64,000 bases of DNA from Uloborus plumipes (Eukaryota; Arthropoda; Arachnida; Araneae; Uloboridae). The position numbers and the translations under genes are program-made. The DNA lies in assembly GCA_038373865.1 (NCBI GenBank), contig JAXGGA010002920.1, forward strand, positions 1-64,000, given 5' to 3'. The notes under the pieces were generated by a model that saw only the letters and a program-made list of their open reading frames with translations, made no database searches and had not been told where the DNA came from. This document shows positions 24,464 through 34,802 of this stretch, piece after piece (positions within the stretch are counted from its first letter, which is position 1; every line of letters begins with the position of its first letter).

Positions 24464-24850
24464 TATATATTTATGTATGTGTTTATTCAAAGTTTCGTGT
24501 TTCTCTATTACTTTTCCATATTTTGTTACTAATAAATGGTTTCAATTAAAAAAATATAGAAAAAACATTTATAAAAGCCAATTAATTTGTTCTCATATCA
24601 TAATCAAATAATTTTCATAATATATTCAATGTGATCTTTATGCTTGCTTCGAAGAACGTAATCTTTTAAAATTTACCGATGACTAACATCCAAATTTAAA
24701 AGTGCACTCAAAAATCACCATTTATTTTTCGCGTACCACCAACTAGCACGTCGGGTACCACCAATGGTGCGCGTACCACAGATTGGATAAAGCTGGACTA
24801 TAATGACCAAAGATCCCAACCATCCACTCGTCCCCGAGGTGACTCATAAC

Positions 24851-25924
24851 CAGGGTTGCCAGGCGTCCCGGATTACAAGGGACAGTCCCATTTTTCGAAA
24901 AAGTGTCATGCGTCATGTTAAACCTTGATACGGGACGGCTTTAGTCCCGTATTCTCAGCTAGAAGCAACATTTTACAAAACAAAACATTATTTTCAGAAA
25001 AAATAAAGTAAAACAAAAAAATGTGAAATAGAATGATAAAACAATTGATTTAATCCTGATTTTTTCCTGTTCTGAAGTGTAATGTTAGTGTTCTGTTTAG
25101 TTAGAGTAGGAATCATTGTGACATTAAATTCAACAAACGTGTCATTCATTGTAAAAGTGTGTAGCTCCTTATAAATGATTTTATTATGCCTTATTATATA
25201 CGCCCTTCTTAAATTTTTCCTTATAATAAGAAATATAAGTGTTCAGCTACTATTAGTCACCGGATATTTATCTTTCGAAATTTGCTTTGCTTTTCGTTAA
25301 AACTAAAAGATGTAACTAAGTGTTATTCTATTTGGCAAACAAATACGCATTTTCAAAATATTAAGATAAACGACATTTACAATGAACGGCAATAATGTGA
25401 ACTGCAATGAGCTTTATGGAAAATTAAAGACACAGTAAAACTTAGGAAGAATTATTAGAGCGGTAAAATTAAGTAGTAAATTCGTATGATTAAAAAAAAT
25501 TATTATGCTATAATATTGAAAAAACTAGTTTTTCTCCTGTAGTTTTTTATTTGCATATAAGTGGGCGTGGCTTTTGCTGTTTTTTGGAAAATTTACCTTG
25601 AATTTTTACTTTTTGCTCCAATGGCAAAGTTCGAAATGACGAGCCTTTGTCGGGAAAAATAGGGTTAATAACAGGGAAATTCGAGTTTACAGAATAGTTA
25701 AAGTTAAACCTTTTCCCTTTAATATTCGTGAAGAAAAATATGTAATGGTAAAAAATGTAATTTTTATGCATATGATAGAAAAAAAGTTGATGATAGAGTG
25801 AAGGTTTGATAGGAAGGTTTGATATTACATTCAAGGTTGTAAAAATTCAACCTTTAGACTTCATCTCTCAAAACGCTCCCATAAGGCTGTCCCGTATTTA
25901 CAGTTCTTAAACATGGCAACCCTG
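24851..25924. mobile_element. hAT-type element with CTCATAAC duplication
   Basis: The octamer CTCATAAC flanks both sides exactly (24843-24850, 25925-25932). The ends CAGGGTTGCCAGGCGTCCCG and the complement of CAGGGTTGCCATG are inverted. Short GTCCCGTAT-type motifs recur near both ends (about 24950 and 25888), as expected for subterminal transposase binding sites. No transposase remains. A partial copy of the 7636-7818 repeat lies inside at about 25550-25660. Confidence 0.88.
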
Positions 25925-25932
25925 CTCATAAC

Positions 25933-26583
25933 CCACCTCGTTCTCATCTTTTTATCATCCCTCTATTCTACCTCTTTCAAGGACATTTGTGAATAAAAAA
26001 TTTTACTGTGACGTTAGTGTTTTGTATAATTTTACCTTTTTTTAATTGAAAAAATATTTTTTAACTTTTAAAAGAACCAGGAGAAATACGTCAAAAACTG
26101 AAAATTATGGCAATATCCAGTGCAATTTCTTCACGAAAGTGTTCGTCAATGAGATAAAAATAACTTTTTAGTCAATGGCGTTTGTTGGGTAGGGGAGACT
26201 AGGGCAGGTTTTGGCGCTTTTTTTTAATTATTTTTTATTGAAAGTACCTAAGTTTGAAAAAACTGCACTACACCATTCATAGAAACCTTCGCTATAACGT
26301 GGAATTACTTACATCAATTAATTAAGCTTTGCTTTACAGAAAAATAGTTTTAAGTGTCGTTATGTCACGTGCGAAAATGTGCCCCGTGACCGGAGCAAGT
26401 TTTCACACTTTATTATCAGACAGGAGCGAGTTTTCGCATGCACTTACATCAATATAATTATGGAAATGAAACAAAATATTTTCAAGGGGGTTATTTATTG
26501 ATTTTCAGTAAATATACATTAAAAAAACTCATCACCAGCTTGGTTACTTAATAATTTTAATACCTGTAGGACTGTTAAAAGCA
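25933..26583. other. Non-coding stretch
   Basis: AT-rich. The sequence GGGGAGACTAGGGCAGGTTT near 26194 looks like a transposon terminus, and TGCCCCG-type motifs recur at 26380, 27306 and 28797, but I could not find a matching opposite end. Confidence 0.45.
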
Positions 26584-27007
26584 CTAACCGTCATCGTCAC
26601 TGTCACAGTTAATGCATACAAAGAACATAGGTTTTCCTTTGATGTAAGACTCGTGGCCCCATCTTTTGCAAAGAGTGCATTTTACCCATATCTCTTTAAC
26701 CTCAGATTTAATGAAGAGTTCTAAGTAGTAAATGCAAACAGTCTTCTTCCTCTTCATTACTTGATTCTTCATTTTCTTCGGGCTTGTTATGTTTTTCCAA
26801 TTTGTCTCTCAAATAGTTTTTCTTATCTTTCTTTTCATTCTCATTTTTTCTCTGCTTAGCTTGTTGCTGCTCTAGTCCAAGCTGATCTGAAGCAGTAGAT
26901 GGTCCCGGTGAGACAATTTCAGTAGTTGTAGAACCTGACGAACCAGGAAACTCGCCCTGTCTCGCCACTTGATGGGCCAGGAGTCGCACTTTATGAGGCA
27001 GTAGCAC
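26584..27007 (-). pseudogene. Transposase C-terminal tail, pogo-like (broken)
   Basis: Two overlapping minus-strand frames join by a frameshift near 26740. The upstream part is low-complexity (SSGSTTTEIVSPGPSTAS, then a charged Lys/Glu stretch ending in EENEESSNEEEED). The downstream part ends in WVKCTLCKRWGHESY...FFVCINCDSDDDG, a Cys-x2-Cys ... His ... Cys-x2-Cys arrangement. A Ser/Pro-rich linker followed by such a zinc-binding tail is what I know from C-termini of arthropod pogo/DDE_1-type transposases. No catalytic core was seen upstream. The assignment rests only on this pattern. Confidence 0.5.
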
Positions 27008-28870
27008 AGAACTGTCTGGGAGTTTCAGTTACTTTTTCAAAGGTTAACTTTCTACAATAATTTGCCTAAGTCCTGTCGCATAATCCTGGCTCAGTTGTAG
27101 ATGCGAGGGCTGTTTAAGCCATCTTTTAATTGTGTAATAGAACTTGAATCGTTACTGATTGCGAATTAATCAAATTAAAATACACAAACTCTGAAAAAAA
27201 CGTAAAATTTCGAATTTGGTGCATTTGTCGGTGATCTTTTTGCGCTACAATGCTTACAGAAATAACCAGTCATTTATCATGGATTTTTCTTGAATGCCCC
27301 CTGTGCATGAAAATGCCCCGTTTTCTAAAGCACATATAAATTGAAATTACACTAATTTTATGCATGATTTTTCTTAACAGTTTTTGAAAACACTATTTAA
27401 AAATATTGCCTTAAAGTAAGATCTTCAAGTTTATTAATTTCGATATGTCCAATCAAAAGTTGTTGTGTATAGCGTAGTTTTTGAAATACCTGTGAAGTAA
27501 TTAAGTAAATTTTTGAGTTTTCAGTGAGAGAAGGTAAGAAGTGTGTTAAAACTAATGGAGGAGGTATACCCATTTGAGACACATTTGCTTTAAGTCCTTA
27601 TGCAGTATATACACTTGCAATACATTTTGAGAAGCAATGATGAAACATAATTTTGTTGCTAGAGAGGAGTTTTGTTGTGAGCAGAAGTTTTCATTTGATA
27701 CAAAACAGGGGTGATTGTGAGTTCATGAAAAAATACCCGACAGTTTTGAAGAGAAAATGTGTGTGTGGGGGGGGGTGCTTTTTTCAAAAAACCAAGGTCC
27801 CTATTATTTAAGCACACCTAAATTTTATAATTATACATATTTAATAATAAATCGCCTTTCATAAACAAACAAGACACATTTCATACATTCGAATAGTTTC
27901 AAATAGCTTTTAGTCAAAAAAAAATAGAATGGCATCTTAACATTTTTGTTCGATGAATATTTTTAGTAATTATCGGAAAATCACCGAAAATTCGAAAAAT
28001 AAAAAAAAATACCGAAGGTGGGAAGACAAAAGCATAATTAAAAATATTTTAATTCCGGTATTTTCGAACATGCAAATACCAGAATCGATCATGGAAATAC
28101 ACCGGAACACAATCACCCCTGTACAAAAGTGACCTTGGTGCCAGAAGGGGATCAGAACATATTTTAAAATTTTCAAAGACACAACAGACGTAAACACAAT
28201 AAAATAAAAAGTTAAGAAAAAAAAGTTAAGGATGTTATGTTTATGCTAAGCATTACTTTAGAATTTCTGCTTTTGCGAAATAACTTTCAATGATATTTTT
28301 ATAAAATATTGTGACAAGGATTTTTAAAAGGGTTAAGTTAAAAAAAAATTTCGTCCATGGTTACGATGTAAAAAAATAAATTAACAAATAAAATAAAATA
28401 ATTCTTAAATGAATAGTTAAAACGAAAGTAAATAAAAAATATGTTGGTTGAAACATATTAAGAAATTCAGTTTGATTTAAGGGCGAAAGTGTTCATCATG
28501 TAGTTGAGATTTTTTCCTTCAGCATTCTCCGTTACTTTCTACACAATATGAAATTTGAAAAAAAAAAGGAAAAAAGTTCACAAATATCTTTTTTCTTGCA
28601 TTTAGGATTATTCAATAAAATCACAGAAATTAAAAATTCTATTGTATCGAAGTTTTTTCTTTCGGCGCTAGAGAAGTTTGGGATGAAAAAAAGTTGAAAA
28701 CTAGTTTAAAATTTTAAATAATGTACCCTTTGGTCTAATGTTTGTTTGAGATGTTCCAGATTGCCACTTAGTAGAATCGATATTGACCTATATGCCCCGA
28801 TTTGGAACACATAAGGACATTTTGGCATGCATTCTATTTTACTTATTTTTTATATTTTAAAGTTGTAGAG
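27008..28870. other. Non-coding stretch
   Basis: AT-rich, with a G run near 27767-27775. No gene or bounded repeat recognised. Confidence 0.5.
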
Positions 28871-29000
28871 CAGTGGTTCCCAAAGTGGTCCACAGGGACC
28901 CCCAGGGGTCCCTTGGAGTTTTCAAGAGGTCCATATAAATAAAAGGTACATGAGAGGCAAACAGGGGTCCGCGAGCTAGAATCGGTTAGAAGCAAAAATC
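28871..29000 (+). repeat. hAT-type terminus without a partner
   Basis: CAGTGGTTCCCAAAGTGGTC followed by GACCCCCAGGGGTCC is a very characteristic hAT-like terminal sequence. No matching right end with the flank TTGTAGAG was found, so this appears to be a truncated element. Confidence 0.55.
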
Positions 29001-29224
29001 TGCAACAACCTACGTCAATCGCTGTAATTTGTTATTAAATGCTATAAACAAAAAACGTAATACAGCCTTAAAATTCCAAATTATTTGTACAACTGTGTGA
29101 AGAAAGTGATGAGAGCTTTAATCAATTACCAACAAAGTACACTTGCTGTCAAAATGATCATCCTTAACAAGGTTATTATTTTTATTTTAAGAGTCGTTTT
29201 TTTTTTAAGAATCAAAAAGTCAAA

Positions 29225-31595
29225 AAAAAAAGGAAAAAGGTGAAGGAAATGAAATCTCTTCCCAAAGTGTATAGGGATCTTTTGCATTCAAAAGCTTAAT
29301 CACTGTCAAAAAGTTTTTAAGAGCCGTTTTTTTTAAGAATCGGGGGCAGTCAAAAAACTTGACATTTTTGATTTGGCTGAAAATTTCAGAATATGGTCTT
29401 TATTTAAAATTATTAAATACGTGTTTCTTTATTTTTTCAAAAAAAAATTTTTCTTTCCGTTTTGGGAGGTCAAATTTGGACTTTGCTCTTTTTTTCAATA
29501 AAAACGTGCCAACTTAGATGAGCCAATACTTTTTGCTGAGGGAGTGAACCGTGGAATTGACAATTATTTTGTGTTCTACTATATCCCCTATAACTGTAAG
29601 TACATAAATATTTGTGGACGACTCTTGGCGCAAAGGTCAGAGGTCACTCAAAGTTGTACGAAAAATAGTTTTTTAATGCAACTTTGACCGACCAAATCTT
29701 CTTGTGGAAACGGTGCACCACGGTAGTGTATATATCAGTAAATACCCACCAAAGAGTAGTATCCAAAAACATAAAGATATGTGTGGTTGATATTTTGCAC
29801 ATCGATATATTTGACTCTGAAATTGCAGAAATCGCAAAATCACGTAACTTTGAGGATTATTATCTCCTTGCACCATGAGGGACCAGATACAAAACTAGTT
29901 GGAGTAGAAGCCTTTCTTGTCCCAGAAACACAATCCGTTAACAAACCTATGGCTACTCTTTCAGTTTTTGCATAATTTGGCTCTAAACTTTGAAAAATGA
30001 GTGTTTTTCGGCGTTAAGAAAAAAGGCCAATTACCTGTTTTAAAATATGTATTGCTATTATTTGTAACTATTATATCCCAACTTCCTTTCTTGCTGAAAT
30101 GGCATCTAAAGATGGTTATACAGTTGAAACCAAATTGAAAATGAATTCTGGAAAATACTCAGTATACGTCAAAAACTATACTTTTTTATTTGTTCAGGCG
30201 AAGTTTTTTTTTTTTTTGTTTGTTACAGCTCTTTATTCCGTTCGGTTCCAACATGGTAAGTAATTTATGTACTTCTTGTCGTTCTAGTTGCTGTAAAACT
30301 GGAAAGTAATGTATCTAAAGTCTGATATAAAGTAATTTCTCTTGTCATATCAAGTTTATAATGTAAAAGAATATTTTGAAATGGATAATTAGACCTAATC
30401 TAAAAAAAAAACTTACTTGTTCAGCTGCGCCCTCTTGCTCGATGTCATGACTGTCATCAAAAATTTCCAGACCTGCACCGAGGGGCTTTAATGTACCAAG
30501 ATTTTTAAGAAGTGACATTCTGCTAAAGAGAACATTTACTTTCCAGTTTTACAGCAACTGGAATGACAAGAAGTACATAAATTGCTTACCATGTCGGAAC
30601 CGAATGGAATAAAGAGCTGTAACAAGAAAAACGTCGCCCGGACAAATAAAAAAGTATGGTTTTTGACGTATACCGAGTATTTTCGAGAATTCATTTTCAA
30701 TTTGGTTTCAACTGTATAACCATCTTTAGATATCATTTCAGCTAGTTAGGAAGTTGGGATATAATAGTGCTACAAATAATAGCAATACATATTTTAAAAC
30801 AGGTAATTGGCCTTTTTTCTTAACGCCGAAAAACACTCATTTTTCAAAATTTAGAGCCGAATTATGCAAAAACTGAAAGAGTAGCCATAGGTTTGTAAAC
30901 GGATTGTGTTTCTGGGACAAGAAAGGCTTCTACTCCAACTAGTTTTGTATCTGGTCACTCATGGTGCAAGGAGATAATGACCCTCAAAGTCACGTGATTT
31001 TGCGATTTCTGCAATTTCAGAGTCAAATATTTCGATGTGCAAAATATCAAACACACATATCTTTATGTTTTTGGATACTACTCTTTAGTGCGTATTTACT
31101 GATATATACACTACCGTGGTGCACCGTTTCCACAAGAAGATTTGGTCGGTCAAAGTTGCATTAAAAAACTATTTTTCGTACAACTTTGAGTGACATCTGA
31201 CCTTTGCGCCAAGAGTCGTCCACAAATATTTATGTACTTACAGTTAGTGAGGATATAGTAGAACACGAAATAATTGTCAGTTGTATGCTACAAAAGCAAA
31301 AAGTATTGGCTCATCTAAGTTGGCATGTTTTTATTGAAAAAAAGAGCAAAGTCCAAATTTGACCTACCAAAACAGAAAGAAAATTTTTTTTTGAAAAAAA
31401 AAAACACGTGTTTAATAATTTTAAATAAAGACCATATTCTGAAATTTTCAGCAAAATAAAAAATGTCAAGTTTTTTGACTGCCCGATTCTTAAAAAAAAG
31501 GCTCTTAAAAACTTTTTGACACTGATTAATCTTTTGAATGCAAAAGATCCCTATACATTTTGGGAAGAGATTTCATTTCATTCACCAATTTTCTT
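29225..31595. repeat. 2.4-kb inverted repeat with a unique 219-bp centre
   Basis: The left arm (about 29225-30312) and right arm (about 30532-31595) are reverse complements over roughly 1.07 kb with scattered substitutions and small indels, for example the shared block CACAAATATTTATGTACTTA. The centre (about 30313-30531) is not duplicated and carries an exon-like piece (30417-30518). No target duplication could be fixed because the outer ends fade into A-rich sequence. Foldback transposition and inverted duplication of a local segment are both possible. Confidence 0.8.
30417..30518 (-). other. Exon-like 34-codon open segment in the inverted-repeat centre
   Basis: From the ATG at 30518 the minus strand reads MSLLKNLGTLKPLGAG and continues through LEIFDDSHDIEQEGAAEQ, then meets a consensus splice donor: CAA followed by GTAAGT at 30416. 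The composition is more gene-like than its surroundings and the segment ends on a codon boundary. It may be a first coding exon captured by the repeat or belonging to an unrecognised gene. I recognise no family. No downstream acceptor or continuing exon was identified. Confidence 0.35.
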
Positions 31596-31641
31596 ACAAA
31601 AACAAGAAACAGATTGACAGTCACTGATCGGGAAGATTTAA

Positions 31642-33018
31642 CCCCTTCGGCCCTGGCGTTCTATTATTAGAACAAATCTTCCTAATGCTCTACATTCTTC
31701 CTTTTTAAGAATTTTAACTTCAAAATCCAGTGGCTTACTCATAATACATGTAAGAATTCATATATGGTAACATTTTTGCTCAGTAGATTTCAGCATGTGT
31801 TCTGCAGAGAAGATAATGTCGGTTTCTCACCACTTGCAGCAAAAAGGTAAATGCAGCTTTTATTATTTCTCAAAATGCTACTATATGTAATTCCCTGGAC
31901 CTAATGAAAATTCCACAGCACCAAATAGACTCTTTATGACCAGTTTAGTACTTTTAATGAAAAAAATAACTGTAAATAGAATTGTTAATACGATTTTTAT
32001 ATCTGTTCTACTAATAGGACATCAGGCCTTGGAGCACAAATGGCCTATTCTTCATGTTCTATTAAGAGTACATCAGGTGCTTAGTAGTGCTAAAATCATG
32101 TTTTGTTTTAAAACAAAACACTACTTTCTGTTAAATTATTGCCTCATGACTATAGTTTTTATGTTTTAATTAATTTATTGAATAAGTAGATGCATATTAT
32201 TGTCTGTTTATATCAAATTACGCACGCTGAAATACATTTCTATTTGCTTAGCCAATATGAGAAGTAAAAAGTTGTCCTTGTTGGAAGCCATTCAGTGCCT
32301 AAATAGTCTGGATGATTCTGATTTAGAAGATGTAGACTTAGATGGGTCTGATGATGAATGGCAGCCATCAAATTATGATTTGCCGCACTTGTAACCTGAT
32401 GAAGAGAAAGATTCCACTATTTCAGTATGGCTATAACAAACTCTTGGTTAGAGTATAAACAGGATGCCGCTTCGTTAGGAATTACATGTAAAGATCAAAT
32501 GGATTTGCCCGATTTCACGTTTGATGTAGCAGAAACGTTGGCATTCGCAAAACAAGCAACAGCTGCTACTAAACGTGGGAGGCCATCAGAAAATAGTCCT
32601 GTTGTACCACCAGCAAAGAAAAAACTAAACCCAGCTGTTAGACCCTGTGGAGATGTGAGGTATGATTTAATAAATCACATGATTGAGAGAAGTTCGAAAC
32701 AGCAGAGGTGCAAATTAGAAGGTTGCACCTATAAAACAACTTCTTATTGTGAAAAATGTGAAGTGTATCTGTTTTCATGTGCAAAGGAATTGTTTCAAAA
32801 AATTTCACACCAAATAAGTGCAAATATACTTAGAAATAAATGTTCTCTTTTTTACTTAATAACAGCCTGGTGTCCTACTATTAGAACACTTTTTAATTAG
32901 TTTCGTAATTGGTAGAATCTCATAATATTACATATTTAGCATATTTACATGCATTATAGCATATATAACCACTCATTGAATTTTTATCTACCCAATTAAA
33001 AATTCAGGGCCGAAGGGG
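31642..33018 (+). mobile_element. piggyBac-type element, internally deleted
   Basis: TTAA flanks both sides (31638-31641, 33019-33022). The ends CCCCTTCGGCCCTG are perfect 14-bp inverted repeats. A 16-bp palindrome, GTTCTATTATTAGAAC, lies 16 bp inside the left end (31658-31673). A variant, GTCCTACTATTAGAAC, lies 131 bp inside the right end (32872-32887). Two more variants occur at 32004 and 32056. The same 16/131 spacing is found in the piggyBac element at 46479-48141. Remnants of both transposase ends remain, but the catalytic core is gone. Confidence 0.93.
32257..32900 (+). pseudogene. piggyBac transposase, N- and C-terminal remnants
   Basis: The first part, from the ATG at 32257, reads MRSKKLSLLEAIQCLNSL and an acidic stretch (SDLEDVDLDGSDDEW), as in piggyBac N-termini, and stops at 32392. 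In another frame the C-terminal part follows: WLEYKQDAASLGI, MDLPDFTFDVAETLAF, then the cysteine-rich tail RCKLEGCTYKTTSYCEKCEVYL, which matches the CRD that binds internal repeats in piggyBac enzymes. Roughly 400 or more residues with the catalytic aspartates are missing between them. The tail also drifts out of frame after CEVYL. Confidence 0.85.
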
Positions 33019-33307
33019 TTAATTGCTATTTCTCACATAAATAACGTCCGGGGTTTCCCCCCGCGGTTTATGAAAAGAATAAGTTCTAAATACGTGATTG
33101 TCAGACATTTTGATTACGTAAAGGGAAGGAATGGGGTGAAGGGGCTCTCTTACAATAATTTTTTGAAACTGTAGATTCCAAAATCGCAATTCAGGCTATG
33201 GCAAAAAATATTAGAAAGAGGACGGTTAAGGGTTCTCCGAATTTTTTTTCAATTGAAATTTATTTATGTTTTTTCTTTTAACATTGAGAAAACAAATTTC
33301 TTATTAA

Positions 33308-33539
33308 CCTTTTGGACTTGGGCTGTTCATATAGAAATTTTTCTTTCGACCCAGGATTTACGACAGTTGAAGCACAGATTTCTTTTCCATTGAAAAGAGA
33401 AGGTATAAATTGTCCTAACAGACGTATGAAACCTCAAAAAAATCCCTGGCTCCAAAGGGTTTCGAGTGAAAGTGTCAACCCCGCCCTCTAATGAAAAAAG
33501 ACTTATGGTACAACATGTGTACCGCCCGGCTCCTAAATG
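33308..33539 (+). mobile_element. TTAA-flanked MITE, copy 2 (piggyBac-type)
   Basis: A 232-bp element with TTAA at 33304-33307 and 33540-33543. It aligns with the copy at 3754-3960 along its length. Sixteen bases inside the right end is a 17-bp palindrome, GGTACAACATGTGTACC (33507-33523), matching the layout of the two larger piggyBac elements. No coding capacity. Confidence 0.85.
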
Positions 33540-33543
33540 TTAA

Positions 33544-34651
33544 GTAAAAACTGAAGAAAGTCATTTAATTTTCTTTCCGTCCCAAGCTTACGTCTCCGCA
33601 TTCTCATCAAGACAGAAATCCGTCTTGAGACGGAAGGTCTTGCATCCATGATGACCATCCGTACCACAGGGAGTACAGCTGGACCCTACACAGGTGCACC
33701 TTTCCCACCCCTCTTTCTCTGTAAGCAATCAGCCCCACCTGTTATACCGGATTTGTGAACTCTCCCTATTGACACTGGAATGCTGGTGGAATTTTTCATA
33801 CAAAAGTATTGAACCGAAGGGGGAAAAAAGATAAAACAGGAATAAGACTAGAAAGATGAGAAAAATAGACTGTGAGACAGAAAAAATTGCTCGTTAAAAC
33901 CGGGTCTTGCTCGTTAAAAAAAATTCTGTTCCATAGACTTAACATTGATCCAATCATATATTCTTGTTTCCTTCGTTAAATCGGGGTTCTCGAATCAGGG
34001 TTCTCGTTGTAAACAAGTTCCACTGTAATAGGCTTGTGTTGATTTTAAAGGTTCAGTGTAATTTGTGAAGTGCACGTAGGTCAAAGTGAAATAGTTCATT
34101 TCGTTTGCTAATGCCTTCATTTACTAAATCACGCACGTATTTCTGCATTCATTAATATATTCATATTCTTTTACTTATTACTTCACGTATTTACCCACTC
34201 ATTCTCCTATTTTATTATTCATTTTGTTTTATTCACTCATTTCTTTTTCTCATATAATAATTCGATTGTTCGTCTATTTATGTGTGCGTTTATTTTTTCA
34301 TTAATGTTTCAGTTATTCGTTTATTTACGCATTCATTTGATGAAAATTACTGTAAATCATCAAACAGAAAATGCTTCATTACAAAAATATTTTATTTTTC
34401 ACTTTGCTCCATGGTTTTTTAGGGTGAAAAATTTCCACCTTTTTTTGAAGGTGCGCAATAAGTGCAAAAAATCAAAAATAACATTTTAACGCTAGTTGCA
34501 TTACAAAATACATTATTCATCCTGTGTACACTGAATTACAGAACAAATTTCCAATTTGTTCATTTTGAAACAGGTCAGCTATTTCACTTTGCCCCTACTT
34601 TTTTATCCTAAAGATGAACTGCCTAGGATTGTTTTCTGCAGGGGGGGGGGG
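33544..34651. other. Non-coding stretch
   Basis: AT-rich, with TCGTTAAA repeats near 33890-33920 and a GTTCCACTGTAATA end near 34018 that suggest a worn pogo-like MITE. A G run is at 34641-34650. No gene recognised. Confidence 0.5.
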
Positions 34652-34802
34652 CAGGGTTCCCCAAAGTGGGCCCAGCCCGAATAAACCCACCCGGGATTTT
34701 TCGGGAGGGCCCAATTGAAAAAAACCACTATATCGGTAAAGCGGTTTTTTTTTCAAAATTTACCGCACATTGAAAACACTTATTTCCGAAACAAACTAAA
34801 TA

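Larger units (their letters stand above)
23001..24795. mobile_element. hAT-type MITE with GACTATAA duplication, interrupted by a Tc1-like element
   Basis: The octamer GACTATAA flanks the element (22993-23000 and 24796-24803). The ends CAGCGTTTCCCAATCTTT and the complement of CAGCTTTATCCAATCTGTGG are hAT-like, and the arms carry GTACCACC and GCGTACC motifs. The 1218-bp Tc1-like element at 23246-24463 with its TA is inserted inside, so the MITE itself is about 575 bp and older than that insertion. Confidence 0.88.

Noticed and set aside
20461..28500. Possible host exons between the elements
   Set aside because: No frame had family motifs or matching splice sites; all stronger frames were transposon-derived.
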